Source: an uncultured Prevotella sp. (GTDB lineage Bacteria; Bacteroidota; Bacteroidia; Bacteroidales; Bacteroidaceae). From it: a DNA stretch of 43,249 bases. Numbering within the stretch: position 1 is the first letter of the stretch; every line of letters starts with the position of its first letter. Positions 6,083 to 16,928 of this stretch are shown here, one piece after another. Under the pieces are notes generated by a model, which saw only the letters and a program-made list of their open reading frames with translations, ran no database searches and was not told the DNA's origin. Where the stretch lies: positions 1 to 43,249 of the forward strand of contig CAMHAM010000022.1 in the NCBI GenBank assembly GCA_946183415.1. Direction: 5' to 3'. A program made the translations under genes and the position numbers.

Positions 6083-7753
6083 TCAGATTGAGTGAATGAC
6101 AGTGCAGAGTTTTATCACGTCTTCATCGAAAGTGTCCTTGCTGATGGCTTTGTTCTTGACGATGGAACGGCAATTATAGATGGTTTGCGTAGAGAGGAAC
6201 AGCAAGCCAGCGATGTCGGCTGTATTCTTGACACCCAGGCGGATGAGGGCAAACGTGCGCAGCTCGGTGGTCAGCGTGTGAGGTGATTTCTGCTGAATGC
6301 GCCCGTCTTCCTGCAGCAGCGCATTGAACTCATCGACGAACGTTGGATATAGTTCTAGGAATGCCTTGTCGAAGCGGGTGAGGAAGGTGGCGGCATCCTC
6401 TTCCGATATGCGAGAAGAGGAGATGCTCTGAAGCAGTTCTTGTGCCTGGTTGGCCTTGATCTTACGCTTCACGAGCGTTTGGTATTTCCCTAACTTATCG
6501 ATGTATTTGGCGCAGAGGTCGATGTAGATAGAGGCCAGGCCTTCACGACGCTTGTTTGTATCCATCAGTTTCTGATTGAGGTCATGCAGCTGGTCATTAA
6601 GCTCTGCCTGATGCTGGTTACTGTCTGCTAACTGTTGGTTGAGCAACTGCAGTTGCTGGTTATTTTCTGCTAGTTCCTGTCTTCTGGCTGTCAGTTTGCG
6701 ATTCTGCCGATGGATAAAATAAGCTGTACACAACAAGCCAAGTACCAGCAGCGAGATGAAGATGACTGAAAAGCGCAGGTTTCGGTTCTGCTTTTCCATT
6801 GTTGCCTGATAGGTTGTCATGATTTGTGGTAAAATGCGTGAGACTTCCAGAATTCGCAGGCGGTTGTTGTAGAACTTGGCATCTTCCATCGACACATTAA
6901 TATACCGTTCTGCCCGTTCCACATCGCCTTGTTCAAAGAGAGTCATGGCGATACTCATCAGGGCCGAGTTCTCCATATTAGAGCACTTCAGGTCACATAG
7001 GCTTGCCCTTATCAGATATTCCATCCGCTTGTCGTACTCTCCCCGGGCTGCATGATTGCCAGCCAGTGCATAGCACGTCATTGCATATTCACGGGCATCA
7101 TCCTCCTGTTTCTCCAGCACCCGCTCATAGTGCTCGCGTGCCTTCACGGGGTCGTTATCTACATAGACATATTTCTCGCCCATATAGTAATCGTAGAAAG
7201 GTATCAAGGGTGACAGGTGTGAAATGGCCTTTTCCAGATACTGCCTGGCAATAGCCCGATATCGAGGGGCATATGTGCTGTCGTTCGCAAAACTTGTTTT
7301 ATAGGAATAGAAGGTGAAGTAGTGAAAATAGTAGTAAAACAACATCCCCTTTTCGATAGTCGTTGAGTCGATGCTATTCAGGATGTCGAATGCCTCACTG
7401 TATAGGCCGCTGATGGACAGTAGCTCGGAACGATGCAATTGAAAACGGTTCATATAGCTCTGATTGTTTTGCCTTAGAGCCAGACGATAGCCTTTTTCTG
7501 CATAGCACATCGCAGAGTCGAACTTGAACACATGGTACTCTGTATAAATGTCGGTGTAGATTTTCAGTAGCAAATTGCTGTCACGTTCAGTTCTTGCCTG
7601 TTGTTTCAAAAGTGCGATTCTCTTTTCCTTATTCTGGATATATTTGTCGCGATGAGCGATGATATTGTCTAATTCTGCCAGAGATGATTTCTCGTCTGCT
7701 ATCGAAGCCAGACTCAGCGAGGCAAGCACAAGAAATAGGAGTAGCCGTTTCAT
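6083..7753 (-). CDS. susR: SusR-like transmembrane regulator (DUF6377 type) of the starch locus
   Basis: 556 residues from ATG at 7753 (MKRLLLFLVLASLSLASIAD, a signal peptide). The longer TTG-started frame spans the promoter. Residues ~25-320 are helical, TPR-like and presumably periplasmic. A membrane helix follows (FSVIFISLLVLGLLCTAYFI), then a Q/N-rich coiled coil (QQLQLLNQQLADSNQHQ), then a cytoplasmic region ending in a LuxR-like helix-turn-helix (GVKNTADIAGLLFLSTQTIYNCRS). This layout is that of the SusR-type activators that respond to maltose/malto-oligosaccharides in Bacteroides. It is divergent from susC, the usual place for the regulator of a starch locus. Inducer identity is inferred. 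Confidence 0.82.
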   Translation of the reverse strand: MKRLLLFLVLASLSLASIADEKSSLAELDNIIAHRDKYIQNKEKRIALLKQQARTERDSNLLLKIYTDIYTEYHVFKFDSAMCYAEKGYRLALRQNNQSYMNRFQLHRSELLSISGLYSEAFDILNSIDSTTIEKGMLFYYYFHYFTFYSYKTSFANDSTYAPRYRAIARQYLEKAISHLSPLIPFYDYYMGEKYVYVDNDPVKAREHYERVLEKQEDDAREYAMTCYALAGNHAARGEYDKRMEYLIRASLCDLKCSNMENSALMSIAMTLFEQGDVERAERYINVSMEDAKFYNNRLRILEVSRILPQIMTTYQATMEKQNRNLRFSVIFISLLVLGLLCTAYFIHRQNRKLTARRQELAENNQQLQLLNQQLADSNQHQAELNDQLHDLNQKLMDTNKRREGLASIYIDLCAKYIDKLGKYQTLVKRKIKANQAQELLQSISSSRISEEDAATFLTRFDKAFLELYPTFVDEFNALLQEDGRIQQKSPHTLTTELRTFALIRLGVKNTADIAGLLFLSTQTIYNCRSIVKNKAISKDTFDEDVIKLCTVIHSI

Positions 7754-7771
7754 TGTTATCGGAATTTTCGG

Positions 7772-7802
7772 CAAAGATAAGAAGAATTCTCTAATGTTCA
7801 AA
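7772..7802 (-). promoter_or_regulatory. Promoter of susR-like gene
   Basis: Minus strand: TTTG (7802-7799), 19 bases, TATCTTTG (7779-7772). It is a full consensus and is therefore probably expressed constitutively. Confidence 0.75.
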
Positions 7803-7980
7803 GTTTACCATGCCTTTTTTAAGAATTGTTATAAGTTATTGAAAACCATGCTAATAATGACCTTGCCCTTTTCCTGTAACTTACTATGGCTTTACCGACC
7901 AATACAATCTGACAGAATATCACCTAACTTTGCAACCGAAAACGATAATTTGTATCAATAACTCAAAAATTAACTCATTT
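7803..7980 (+). promoter_or_regulatory. susC promoter region with candidate regulator sites
   Basis: A -7 box TAACTTTG is at 7925-7932, 48 bases before the susC ATG. No TTTG lies at the expected -33 position, as expected for an activator-dependent promoter. ACCATGC occurs twice, 38 bases apart (7807-7813 and 7845-7851); these are possible SusR half-sites, but that is only suggestive. Confidence 0.45.
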
Positions 7981-10956
7981 ATGAACAAAAGCAATTCTAT
8001 CAGAAGACTACTGCTTTTCTTGGCAGGACTCTTGATGACCGCAGTCTCCTATGCGCAGATTACGGTTAGTGGTAATGTGACCGATGATACTGGCGAACCA
8101 GTTATTGGTGCCAGTGTGATGGTTGCTGGTACAAGTACGGGTACCGTGACAGACTTTGACGGTAACTACTCTATTGCAAAGGTTGACCCCAATGCTTCGC
8201 TGAAGGTATCTTATATTGGTTACAAGACGGAAGAAGTTGCCGTTAATGGACGTACCAAAATTGATATCCAGTTAAAGCCAGATAATGAAGTGCTCGACGA
8301 GGTGATCGTCGTGGGTTATGCCGTCGGTAGCAAGCGTACCGTCTCTGGTGCCATCGACCGTGTGAAGAAGGAAGATATGAACAAGGGTGTCGTCTCGAGC
8401 CCTGCTGATGCCTTGAAGGGCAAGGTTGCCGGTGTGGTTATCACCCAGAGCGGCGGCGACCCGATGGGCGGCACCAATATCCGCGTGCGTGGTACCACCT
8501 CACTCTCTGGCGGTAATGACCCGCTGGTGATCATTGATGGCGTATTCTCGGATATGACCATGTTCAATTCGCTGGCACCTAATGATATTGAGAGCATGAC
8601 CATCCTGAAGGATGCCTCCGAGACAGCCCAGTACGGTTCGCGTGGTGCCTCTGGTGTCATCGTGGTCACCACCACCAAGGGTAAGATGGGCTTCTCGAAT
8701 ATCAGCTACTCAGGCCAGTTCGGCGTGAACACCGTGTTCAAGAACTTGGATATGCTCTCAGCTTCAGACTATCGCTCAACAGCTAACCGCCTGGGTATGA
8801 CTTTTACCGATATGGGCGGCAACACCAACTTCCTCAAGGAGATTGAGCGCAAGGCAGGTCTGACACAGAATCATAACGTGGCCTTCTCTTCTGGCAGTGA
8901 GAACTCCAATATGCGTGCATCTATCGGATATATCCAGAAGCAGGGAGCCCTGAAGAACTCTGACATGCAGAACTGGACAGTGAAGTTCGATGGCACTCAG
9001 TATGCCTTCAAAAAACACCTGAAGCTCGAGCTCGGCATACTGGGTTCTCAGCGCGACGGCAACATCCAGTATAACATGCAGAAGATGTTCTACTCTGCCG
9101 CTGCCTACAACCCCACCTATCCGACACATAAAAATGCTGAAGGAAAGTGGGATGAGGACTTGCTGGCGAACGAGATCTATAACCCATTAGGGCAACTCGA
9201 CATTGAGAACTTCTACAAGGACACCTCTGCCAATATCCACGGCAAGGCCAGCTGGACCATTATCGACGGCCTGACACTCTCTGCCTTTGGTTCTTATTCC
9301 TATTGGAATCGCGACAACAAGTTCTATATCCCCAATGACATCCGTCAGGGCGAACTCAACGGCAACGGCTGGGCCTATATCGCCAACACCAGCCGCAAGG
9401 ACCTGATGGGCAACATCATGCTGAACTACTCGAAGGACTTCGGCCTTCACCATATCGATGCACTCGCCCTGATGGAAGGCCAGCGCTACAAGACCTTCTG
9501 GCACGCCACACAGGCCAAGGGCTTCGAGACCAACTACTTTGGCTTCAACAACCTGAAGGCCGGTGCCAATGTGGCCTGGGGCGACAATGCGTCGGAAGCT
9601 ACAGAGTACACGCTGAGTTCGTATATGGCCCGTGTGAACTATGTCTATGCCGACCGCTACATCGCCACCGTCAATTTCCGCACCGACGGCTCGTCGAAGC
9701 TCGGCAGCGGCAAGAAGTGGGGTGTGTTTCCCTCTGCCTCTGCTGCCTGGGTCATCAGCAACGAACCCTTCATGAAGCAAGCGCGTAAGACGATCGACCA
9801 ACTGAAGATCCGTGCCGGCTATGGCGTAACTGGTAACCAGGATGCCATCAGCCCCTACAACTCACTGGCCTTGATGGAACCGAACGGTGTGACCTCTGTA
9901 AATGGAACCAACACCACGACGTTCGCCGTGACCTCAAACAGCAATCCAGACCTGAAGTGGGAGATCAAGAAGACCTTCGATGCCGGTTTTGATCTCTCAA
10001 TGTGGAACAACCGCCTGAACGTGACCTTCGACTGGTACACCTCTACCACGAGCGACATGCTCTACACCTATACCGTGCCCGTGCCTCCCTTCACCTACGA
10101 CCGTCTGCTGGCCAACATGGGTGAGATGACCAACACCGGCTTCGAGATTGCTGTGCGTGGCGACATCGTCCGCACCAAGGACTTCACCTTCAACTCAGGC
10201 GTGAACTTCTCTTATCAGAAGAACAAGCTGAAAAGTCTGAGCGGTACCTATATGGGACAGCCCCTGACCACCAGCGAGCACATCGCCGTGGCCAATGCCA
10301 ATGCAGCCGGCCTGACACAGAACACAGGCGTCAGCTACCTGATTGAAGGTCAGCCCATCGGTGTGTTCTACCTGCCTCACTGTACGGGTATCGACGAGAA
10401 CGGCCAGTACATCCTGGAAGACCTCGACGGCAACGGCAGCATCGACACGGGTGACAGCGGCGACCGTCAGGTTTGCGGACAGGCAATCCCAAAGATGTAT
10501 CTCGGATGGGATCTCGGCTTCAAGTACAAGAACTGGGATCTGACCCTGCAGTTCAACGGTGCATTTGGACACAAAATCTACAACGCAACGGCCATGACCT
10601 ACAACAACATGAGCAACTTCCCGACCTACAACGTGCTGAGCGACGCACCCTCACAGAACGGCGGCAAGGGCATCTACGACATCCAGATCTCCGACTACTA
10701 TCTGGAGAAGGGTGACTACCTGAACTTCGAATATGCCTCGCTGGGCTACAACTTCACGAAAGAGACTCTCGGCGTTGACTGGATTCAGAACCTCCGCCTG
10801 GCCCTTTCCTGCAACAATATCTGTACGTTCACCGGCTATAGCGGCCTGACCCCGATGATCAACTCTGCCAGCCTGGCCGACAACATCGGTCTCGACGACA
10901 AGCAGATCTACCCGCTCTGCCGCACGTTCACCCTCTCACTATCCGTCAACTTCTAA
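7981..10956 (+). CDS. susC: SusC-like TonB-dependent outer-membrane transporter
   Basis: 991 residues from ATG at 7981. The longer frame from 7930 begins inside the -7 box. The signal peptide ends near residue 25 (VSYA-Q). A carboxypeptidase-regulatory-like domain (ITVSGNVTDDTGEPVIGASV, residues ~27-100) is followed by the TonB box region DEVIVVGYA (~104-112), the plug (GKVAGVVITQSGGDPMGG, VIIDGVF, ILKDASETAQYGSRGASGVI) and a long beta-barrel ending SLSVNF with a terminal Phe. It imports malto-oligosaccharides across the outer membrane with its SusD partner, which starts 27 bases downstream. It is the first gene of a susC-susD-GH13-GH97 operon. Confidence 0.96.
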   Translation: MNKSNSIRRLLLFLAGLLMTAVSYAQITVSGNVTDDTGEPVIGASVMVAGTSTGTVTDFDGNYSIAKVDPNASLKVSYIGYKTEEVAVNGRTKIDIQLKPDNEVLDEVIVVGYAVGSKRTVSGAIDRVKKEDMNKGVVSSPADALKGKVAGVVITQSGGDPMGGTNIRVRGTTSLSGGNDPLVIIDGVFSDMTMFNSLAPNDIESMTILKDASETAQYGSRGASGVIVVTTTKGKMGFSNISYSGQFGVNTVFKNLDMLSASDYRSTANRLGMTFTDMGGNTNFLKEIERKAGLTQNHNVAFSSGSENSNMRASIGYIQKQGALKNSDMQNWTVKFDGTQYAFKKHLKLELGILGSQRDGNIQYNMQKMFYSAAAYNPTYPTHKNAEGKWDEDLLANEIYNPLGQLDIENFYKDTSANIHGKASWTIIDGLTLSAFGSYSYWNRDNKFYIPNDIRQGELNGNGWAYIANTSRKDLMGNIMLNYSKDFGLHHIDALALMEGQRYKTFWHATQAKGFETNYFGFNNLKAGANVAWGDNASEATEYTLSSYMARVNYVYADRYIATVNFRTDGSSKLGSGKKWGVFPSASAAWVISNEPFMKQARKTIDQLKIRAGYGVTGNQDAISPYNSLALMEPNGVTSVNGTNTTTFAVTSNSNPDLKWEIKKTFDAGFDLSMWNNRLNVTFDWYTSTTSDMLYTYTVPVPPFTYDRLLANMGEMTNTGFEIAVRGDIVRTKDFTFNSGVNFSYQKNKLKSLSGTYMGQPLTTSEHIAVANANAAGLTQNTGVSYLIEGQPIGVFYLPHCTGIDENGQYILEDLDGNGSIDTGDSGDRQVCGQAIPKMYLGWDLGFKYKNWDLTLQFNGAFGHKIYNATAMTYNNMSNFPTYNVLSDAPSQNGGKGIYDIQISDYYLEKGDYLNFEYASLGYNFTKETLGVDWIQNLRLALSCNNICTFTGYSGLTPMINSASLADNIGLDDKQIYPLCRTFTLSLSVNF

Positions 10957-10983
10957 TCCAAACTATCTAAAAGAATCATCGAT

Positions 10984-12711
10984 ATGAAAAAGTATATATT
11001 TGGCTCATTACTTCTTTCAGCAGCCCTGCTGACAAGCTGTTCGCTCGAAGAGACCCCTCAGAGCAAGTTCAGTGAGAGCGAGGCCTTCAAGAGTTCCACG
11101 CTCATCTACGTCAATACGGTGGCTAACGTCTATTCTGCCATTGGCAACGGCCTGTATGGCAGCGACGGCAGCAGTGTGCATACCCTCCAGGAGTTCTCTT
11201 CCGACGCTACCATGCTTCCAGGCCGTCAGGGCGACTGGGTCGATGGCGGCAAGTGGCAGAACATCTTCCTGCACAACTTCGAGTCGTCGGTGGATTCCTA
11301 CAACAACATCTGGAACCACCTCTACGGCATCATCGGCCTCTGCAACTCCTCTATCGACAAGCTGGAGCAGTTCAAGGCTGAGAATCCCGACTGCGAGACC
11401 TATATCTATGAGCTCCGTGCCATCCGCGCCCTCTACTATTACAATGCGATGGATCTGTACGGACAGATTCCTGTGGTGACATCTTCTTCTGTCAGCACGT
11501 CTGAGGTGGCTCAGTCCAACCGTTCTGAGGTGTTCAAGTTCGTCACTTCCGAACTGGCCGAGTGCATTCCCCACCTCTCTGAAGGTAAGTGCCAGAATCA
11601 GGGTGACTACTATGGTCGCATGACGAAGGCGGTGGCCTATATGTGCATGGCCAAGTGCGCTATCAATGCTCCAGTCTATACTATAGACAATACCTCTGAG
11701 ACCAGCTATCAGGCTTTCGTGGGTGATGACCTCAGTGGTGCCTGCACGGCCAGCGAGACCAAGGGTGCAGCTGTGTCGCAATCAGGAAAGGACATCAGTA
11801 TCACGGTAGATGGTACAGCCCGCAATGCCTGGGAGACCGTTAAGTATTGTGTGGATCAGCTGGAGGCCCTCGGATATGCGCTGCAGCCAGTCTATGCCGA
11901 CAACTTCATCGTGGCCAACCAGAACTCAGTGGAGAACATCTGGGTACGTCCGAACGATGACAAGATATATAAGGTGTATGACTACAACCGCATGCGCTCG
12001 CTCCACTACAACCACGCTGGTGCCATCGGCTACTCAGGTTGGAACGGTGCCTGCTCGACGGTTCATCAGATGAAGGTCTATGGCTACGGCACGGAGGATG
12101 TCGATCCGCGACTGGCCCTGAACTTCTATACCGACATGGACTACGTAGAAGAGTGCGGCTCGCCCGTCAATGATGGCGCTACCGATAAGGATCTGGAGTA
12201 TATGCCTCTGGAGGCTGTCGTGGACTTCCCTGCCGGAGCCGATGCCCACAAGGTGAAGTGCGCCGGCGCCCGCTTCAAGAAATATGAGTACGACCGCTCT
12301 ACCACCATCAACGAGTGCATCAACAACGACCTCGTCATCTGGCGCTATGCCGATGCGCTGCTGCTGAAGGCAGAGGCCGAATACCGCCTGGGCAATGCCG
12401 GTGAGGCCCTCTCCCTCGTAAATCAGGTACGCAGCCGCGTGAATGCAGAGCCTCGTACATCTCTCACCCTGAACGACCTGCTCGATGAGCGCATGCTCGA
12501 ACTGGCATGGGAGGGCGTTCGCCGTCAGGACCAGGTGCGCTTCTGTACCTTCACCCAGCCCACAGCCGACCGCTATGTTGGAGTATGGCATAATGCCTCG
12601 GCTGGTGACTATAATAATGACACGAAGGGCTATACCAACGTCTATCCTATCCCGTATGCTGTGCTGAACCTGAACACCAACCTCAAGCAGAATCCAGGCT
12701 ATGCGAATTAA
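10984..12711 (+). CDS. susD: SusD-like surface glycan-binding lipoprotein
   Basis: 575 residues. The lipoprotein signal ends TSC at residue 19; the following SLEETP is acidic and fits the Bacteroidota lipoprotein export signal, so it should sit on the cell surface. The helical TPR-type body carries SusD/RagB hallmarks: YELRAIRALYYYNAMDLYGQIPVV near residues 140-163 and LLKAEAEYRLGNAGEALSLVNQVRSR toward the end. It lids the SusC barrel and binds alpha-glucan. Its last 11 bases overlap the start of the GH13 gene, indicating coupled translation. Confidence 0.95.
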   Translation: MKKYIFGSLLLSAALLTSCSLEETPQSKFSESEAFKSSTLIYVNTVANVYSAIGNGLYGSDGSSVHTLQEFSSDATMLPGRQGDWVDGGKWQNIFLHNFESSVDSYNNIWNHLYGIIGLCNSSIDKLEQFKAENPDCETYIYELRAIRALYYYNAMDLYGQIPVVTSSSVSTSEVAQSNRSEVFKFVTSELAECIPHLSEGKCQNQGDYYGRMTKAVAYMCMAKCAINAPVYTIDNTSETSYQAFVGDDLSGACTASETKGAAVSQSGKDISITVDGTARNAWETVKYCVDQLEALGYALQPVYADNFIVANQNSVENIWVRPNDDKIYKVYDYNRMRSLHYNHAGAIGYSGWNGACSTVHQMKVYGYGTEDVDPRLALNFYTDMDYVEECGSPVNDGATDKDLEYMPLEAVVDFPAGADAHKVKCAGARFKKYEYDRSTTINECINNDLVIWRYADALLLKAEAEYRLGNAGEALSLVNQVRSRVNAEPRTSLTLNDLLDERMLELAWEGVRRQDQVRFCTFTQPTADRYVGVWHNASAGDYNNDTKGYTNVYPIPYAVLNLNTNLKQNPGYAN

Positions 12712-14419
12712 ACACCTGCTTCATCAAAGCGGCCTGGCGCTGGCCATTGCCTGCCTGACCTCTGGCAGCGCAATGGCTCAGAAGGGGCCGAAGTGGCTGG
12801 GCGATGCCGTGTTCTACCAGATCTATCCGTCATCGTATATGGACACCGACGGCAATGGTATCGGCGACCTTCCTGGCATCACCTCGAAACTCGACTACAT
12901 CAAGTCGCTCGGTGTGAATGCCCTCTGGCTGAACCCCATCTTCGAGTCGGGGTGGTTTGATGGCGGCTACGACGTGATCGACTATTACAAGGTGGATCCC
13001 CGTTTCGGCACAAACAGCGACTTGGTGACACTCGTCAATGAGGCCCATAAGCGTGGCATCAAGGTGTGCCTCGACCTCGTGGCGGGACATACCAGCAGCG
13101 AGTGTGCCTGGTTCAAGGCTTCGGCTGAGAAGGATCCCAATGGGCGCTACAGCGACTACTTCATCTGGCTCGACAACATCTCCGATGCGGAGAAGCAGGA
13201 GATAGCCGCCCGCAGACAGGAACCCGACCCTGCTGCCAGCACTCGTGGCCGCTATGTGGAAGCCAATGCGCCGCGTGCCAAGTACTACGAGAAGAATTTC
13301 TTCGAGTGCCAGCCTGCGCTCAACTATGGCTTTGCCAATCCTGACCCCAGTCATCCCTGGGAGCAGAGCGTCGATGCCCCTGGCCCTCAGGCCGTCCGTC
13401 GGGAGATGCGCAACATCATGTCGTTCTGGTTCGACAAGGGCATCGATGGTTTCCGCGTGGACATGGCACCGTCGCTCGTGAAGAATGACCCCGACAAGAA
13501 GGCCGTGTCGCTGCTCTGGAACGAGATGCGCGAGTGGAAGGACAAGAACTATCCTGAGTGCGTGCTCATCTCGGAGTGGTCCGACCCTGCCGTCGCCATC
13601 CCCGCTGGCTTCAACATCGACTTCATGATCCACTTCGGCATCAAGGGCTATCCTTCTTTGTTCTTCGCCAAGAATACCCCTTGGGGCAGATGGGAGAAGT
13701 ATGACTACTGCTATTTCGACCGTTCGGGAAAGGGCAGCATCAGCGAGTTCATCGACAACTACACCAAGGCCTACACCGCTACCAAGGATAAGGGCTATAT
13801 CGCCATCCCGTCGTCTAACCACGACTACCAGCGTCCGAACGTGGCAGACCGCAACACGCTCGACCAGTTGAAGGTGGCTATGACGTTCTTCCTCACGATG
13901 CCTGGAGTGCCCTTCATCTATTATGGTGACGAGATAGCCATGAAGTATCAGATGGACCTGCCCAGCAAGGAGGGAAGCAACGACCGGGCAGGTACACGCA
14001 CACCGATGCAGTGGAAGAACAATCAGACGGCTGGTTTCTCGACCTGCATGCCTGATAAGCTTTATTTCCCTGTAGATACAGAGAATGGCAAACTAACTGT
14101 TGAGACTCAGGAGAACGATCCGAACTCCATGCTGAACTTCGTGCGCCAGCTGACAGCTCTACGCCATTCGTCAAAAGCCCTCGGCAACGATGGCGACTGG
14201 CAACTGCTGAGCGATGTCAGTCGGCCCTACCCGATGATCTATCAGCGGAGCTTTGGCAGTGAGACCTACATCATCGCTCTGAACCCCAGTGGCCAGAAAG
14301 TGTCTGCCACTCTCTCCATCGGCCCCGCCCAGCCCGTCATGCTTTCGGGCAAAGCCAGCCTCAATAAGGACAAGATTTCCCTCCATGCCTTCACGGCAGC
14401 GATTTATAAAACAAAATAA
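12701..14419 (+). CDS. GH13 alpha-glucosidase/alpha-amylase family enzyme, exported
   Basis: 572 residues. The N-terminal signal probably ends AMA-Q (~residue 26); a possible lipobox Cys (LAIAC) lacks following acidic residues. The catalytic barrel motifs are region I DLVAGH (D125-H130, with Gly where most GH13 have Asn), GFRVD with nucleophile D254, ISEW with acid/base E292, and SNHD with D375. The start YQIYPSSYMDTDGNGIGDLPGI and the DRAGTRTPMQW segment are typical of oligosaccharide-acting GH13 enzymes (alpha-glucosidase or trehalose-synthase-like) rather than of SusG. It occupies the operon place after susD, overlapping it by 11 bases. A periplasmic location is likely; whether it cuts polymer or oligomers is open. 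Confidence 0.88.
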   Translation: MRIKHLLHQSGLALAIACLTSGSAMAQKGPKWLGDAVFYQIYPSSYMDTDGNGIGDLPGITSKLDYIKSLGVNALWLNPIFESGWFDGGYDVIDYYKVDPRFGTNSDLVTLVNEAHKRGIKVCLDLVAGHTSSECAWFKASAEKDPNGRYSDYFIWLDNISDAEKQEIAARRQEPDPAASTRGRYVEANAPRAKYYEKNFFECQPALNYGFANPDPSHPWEQSVDAPGPQAVRREMRNIMSFWFDKGIDGFRVDMAPSLVKNDPDKKAVSLLWNEMREWKDKNYPECVLISEWSDPAVAIPAGFNIDFMIHFGIKGYPSLFFAKNTPWGRWEKYDYCYFDRSGKGSISEFIDNYTKAYTATKDKGYIAIPSSNHDYQRPNVADRNTLDQLKVAMTFFLTMPGVPFIYYGDEIAMKYQMDLPSKEGSNDRAGTRTPMQWKNNQTAGFSTCMPDKLYFPVDTENGKLTVETQENDPNSMLNFVRQLTALRHSSKALGNDGDWQLLSDVSRPYPMIYQRSFGSETYIIALNPSGQKVSATLSIGPAQPVMLSGKASLNKDKISLHAFTAAIYKTK

Positions 14420-16645
<2,226 letters not shown>

Positions 16646-16707
16646 GGACTGCTTATCCCTGTAAATCTTTTAGGTTTAGAGTTAGTTATAGTTAGTATTG
16701 TTGTTGG

Positions 16708-16738
16708 AGAAGGTGTAGCCGTGATGGCTGCGCCTTCT
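16708..16738 (+). terminator. Hairpin after the susC operon
   Basis: A 13-bp stem (16708-16720 with 16726-16738, two G-T wobbles) and a 5-base loop. No T tract follows, so termination efficiency is uncertain. Confidence 0.5.
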
Positions 16739-16885
16739 TACCGGATGCCTATGCTCGCATCATAAGATTTGCATCAAGATCTCCAAAAGGCAATAGTCCA
16801 TCCGGCACAGTTGACATGCAATCGTTTGCATGAACAAAAGGCTTATTCTCTGATGGTTAAGTGAACACTGAATGGCATTATTTTG

Positions 16886-16893
16886 TATCTTTG
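16886..16893 (+). promoter_or_regulatory. -7 box of malQ-GH97-pullulanase unit
   Basis: TATCTTTG lies 35 bases before the malQ ATG. No good TTTG is found at -33, which may mean activator dependence. Confidence 0.6.
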
Positions 16894-16928
16894 CACAAAC
16901 AGAATTAAATAACTAAAGGCAAGTTTTT

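Noticed and set aside
7930..7980. N-terminal extension of SusC from the longest frame
   Set aside because: It starts at a TTG within the -7 box TAACTTTG; the signal peptide begins at ATG 7981. The same reasoning trims DUF4160, FNT, the MFS-like protein, susR, GH115, HTCS and the sensor kinase.
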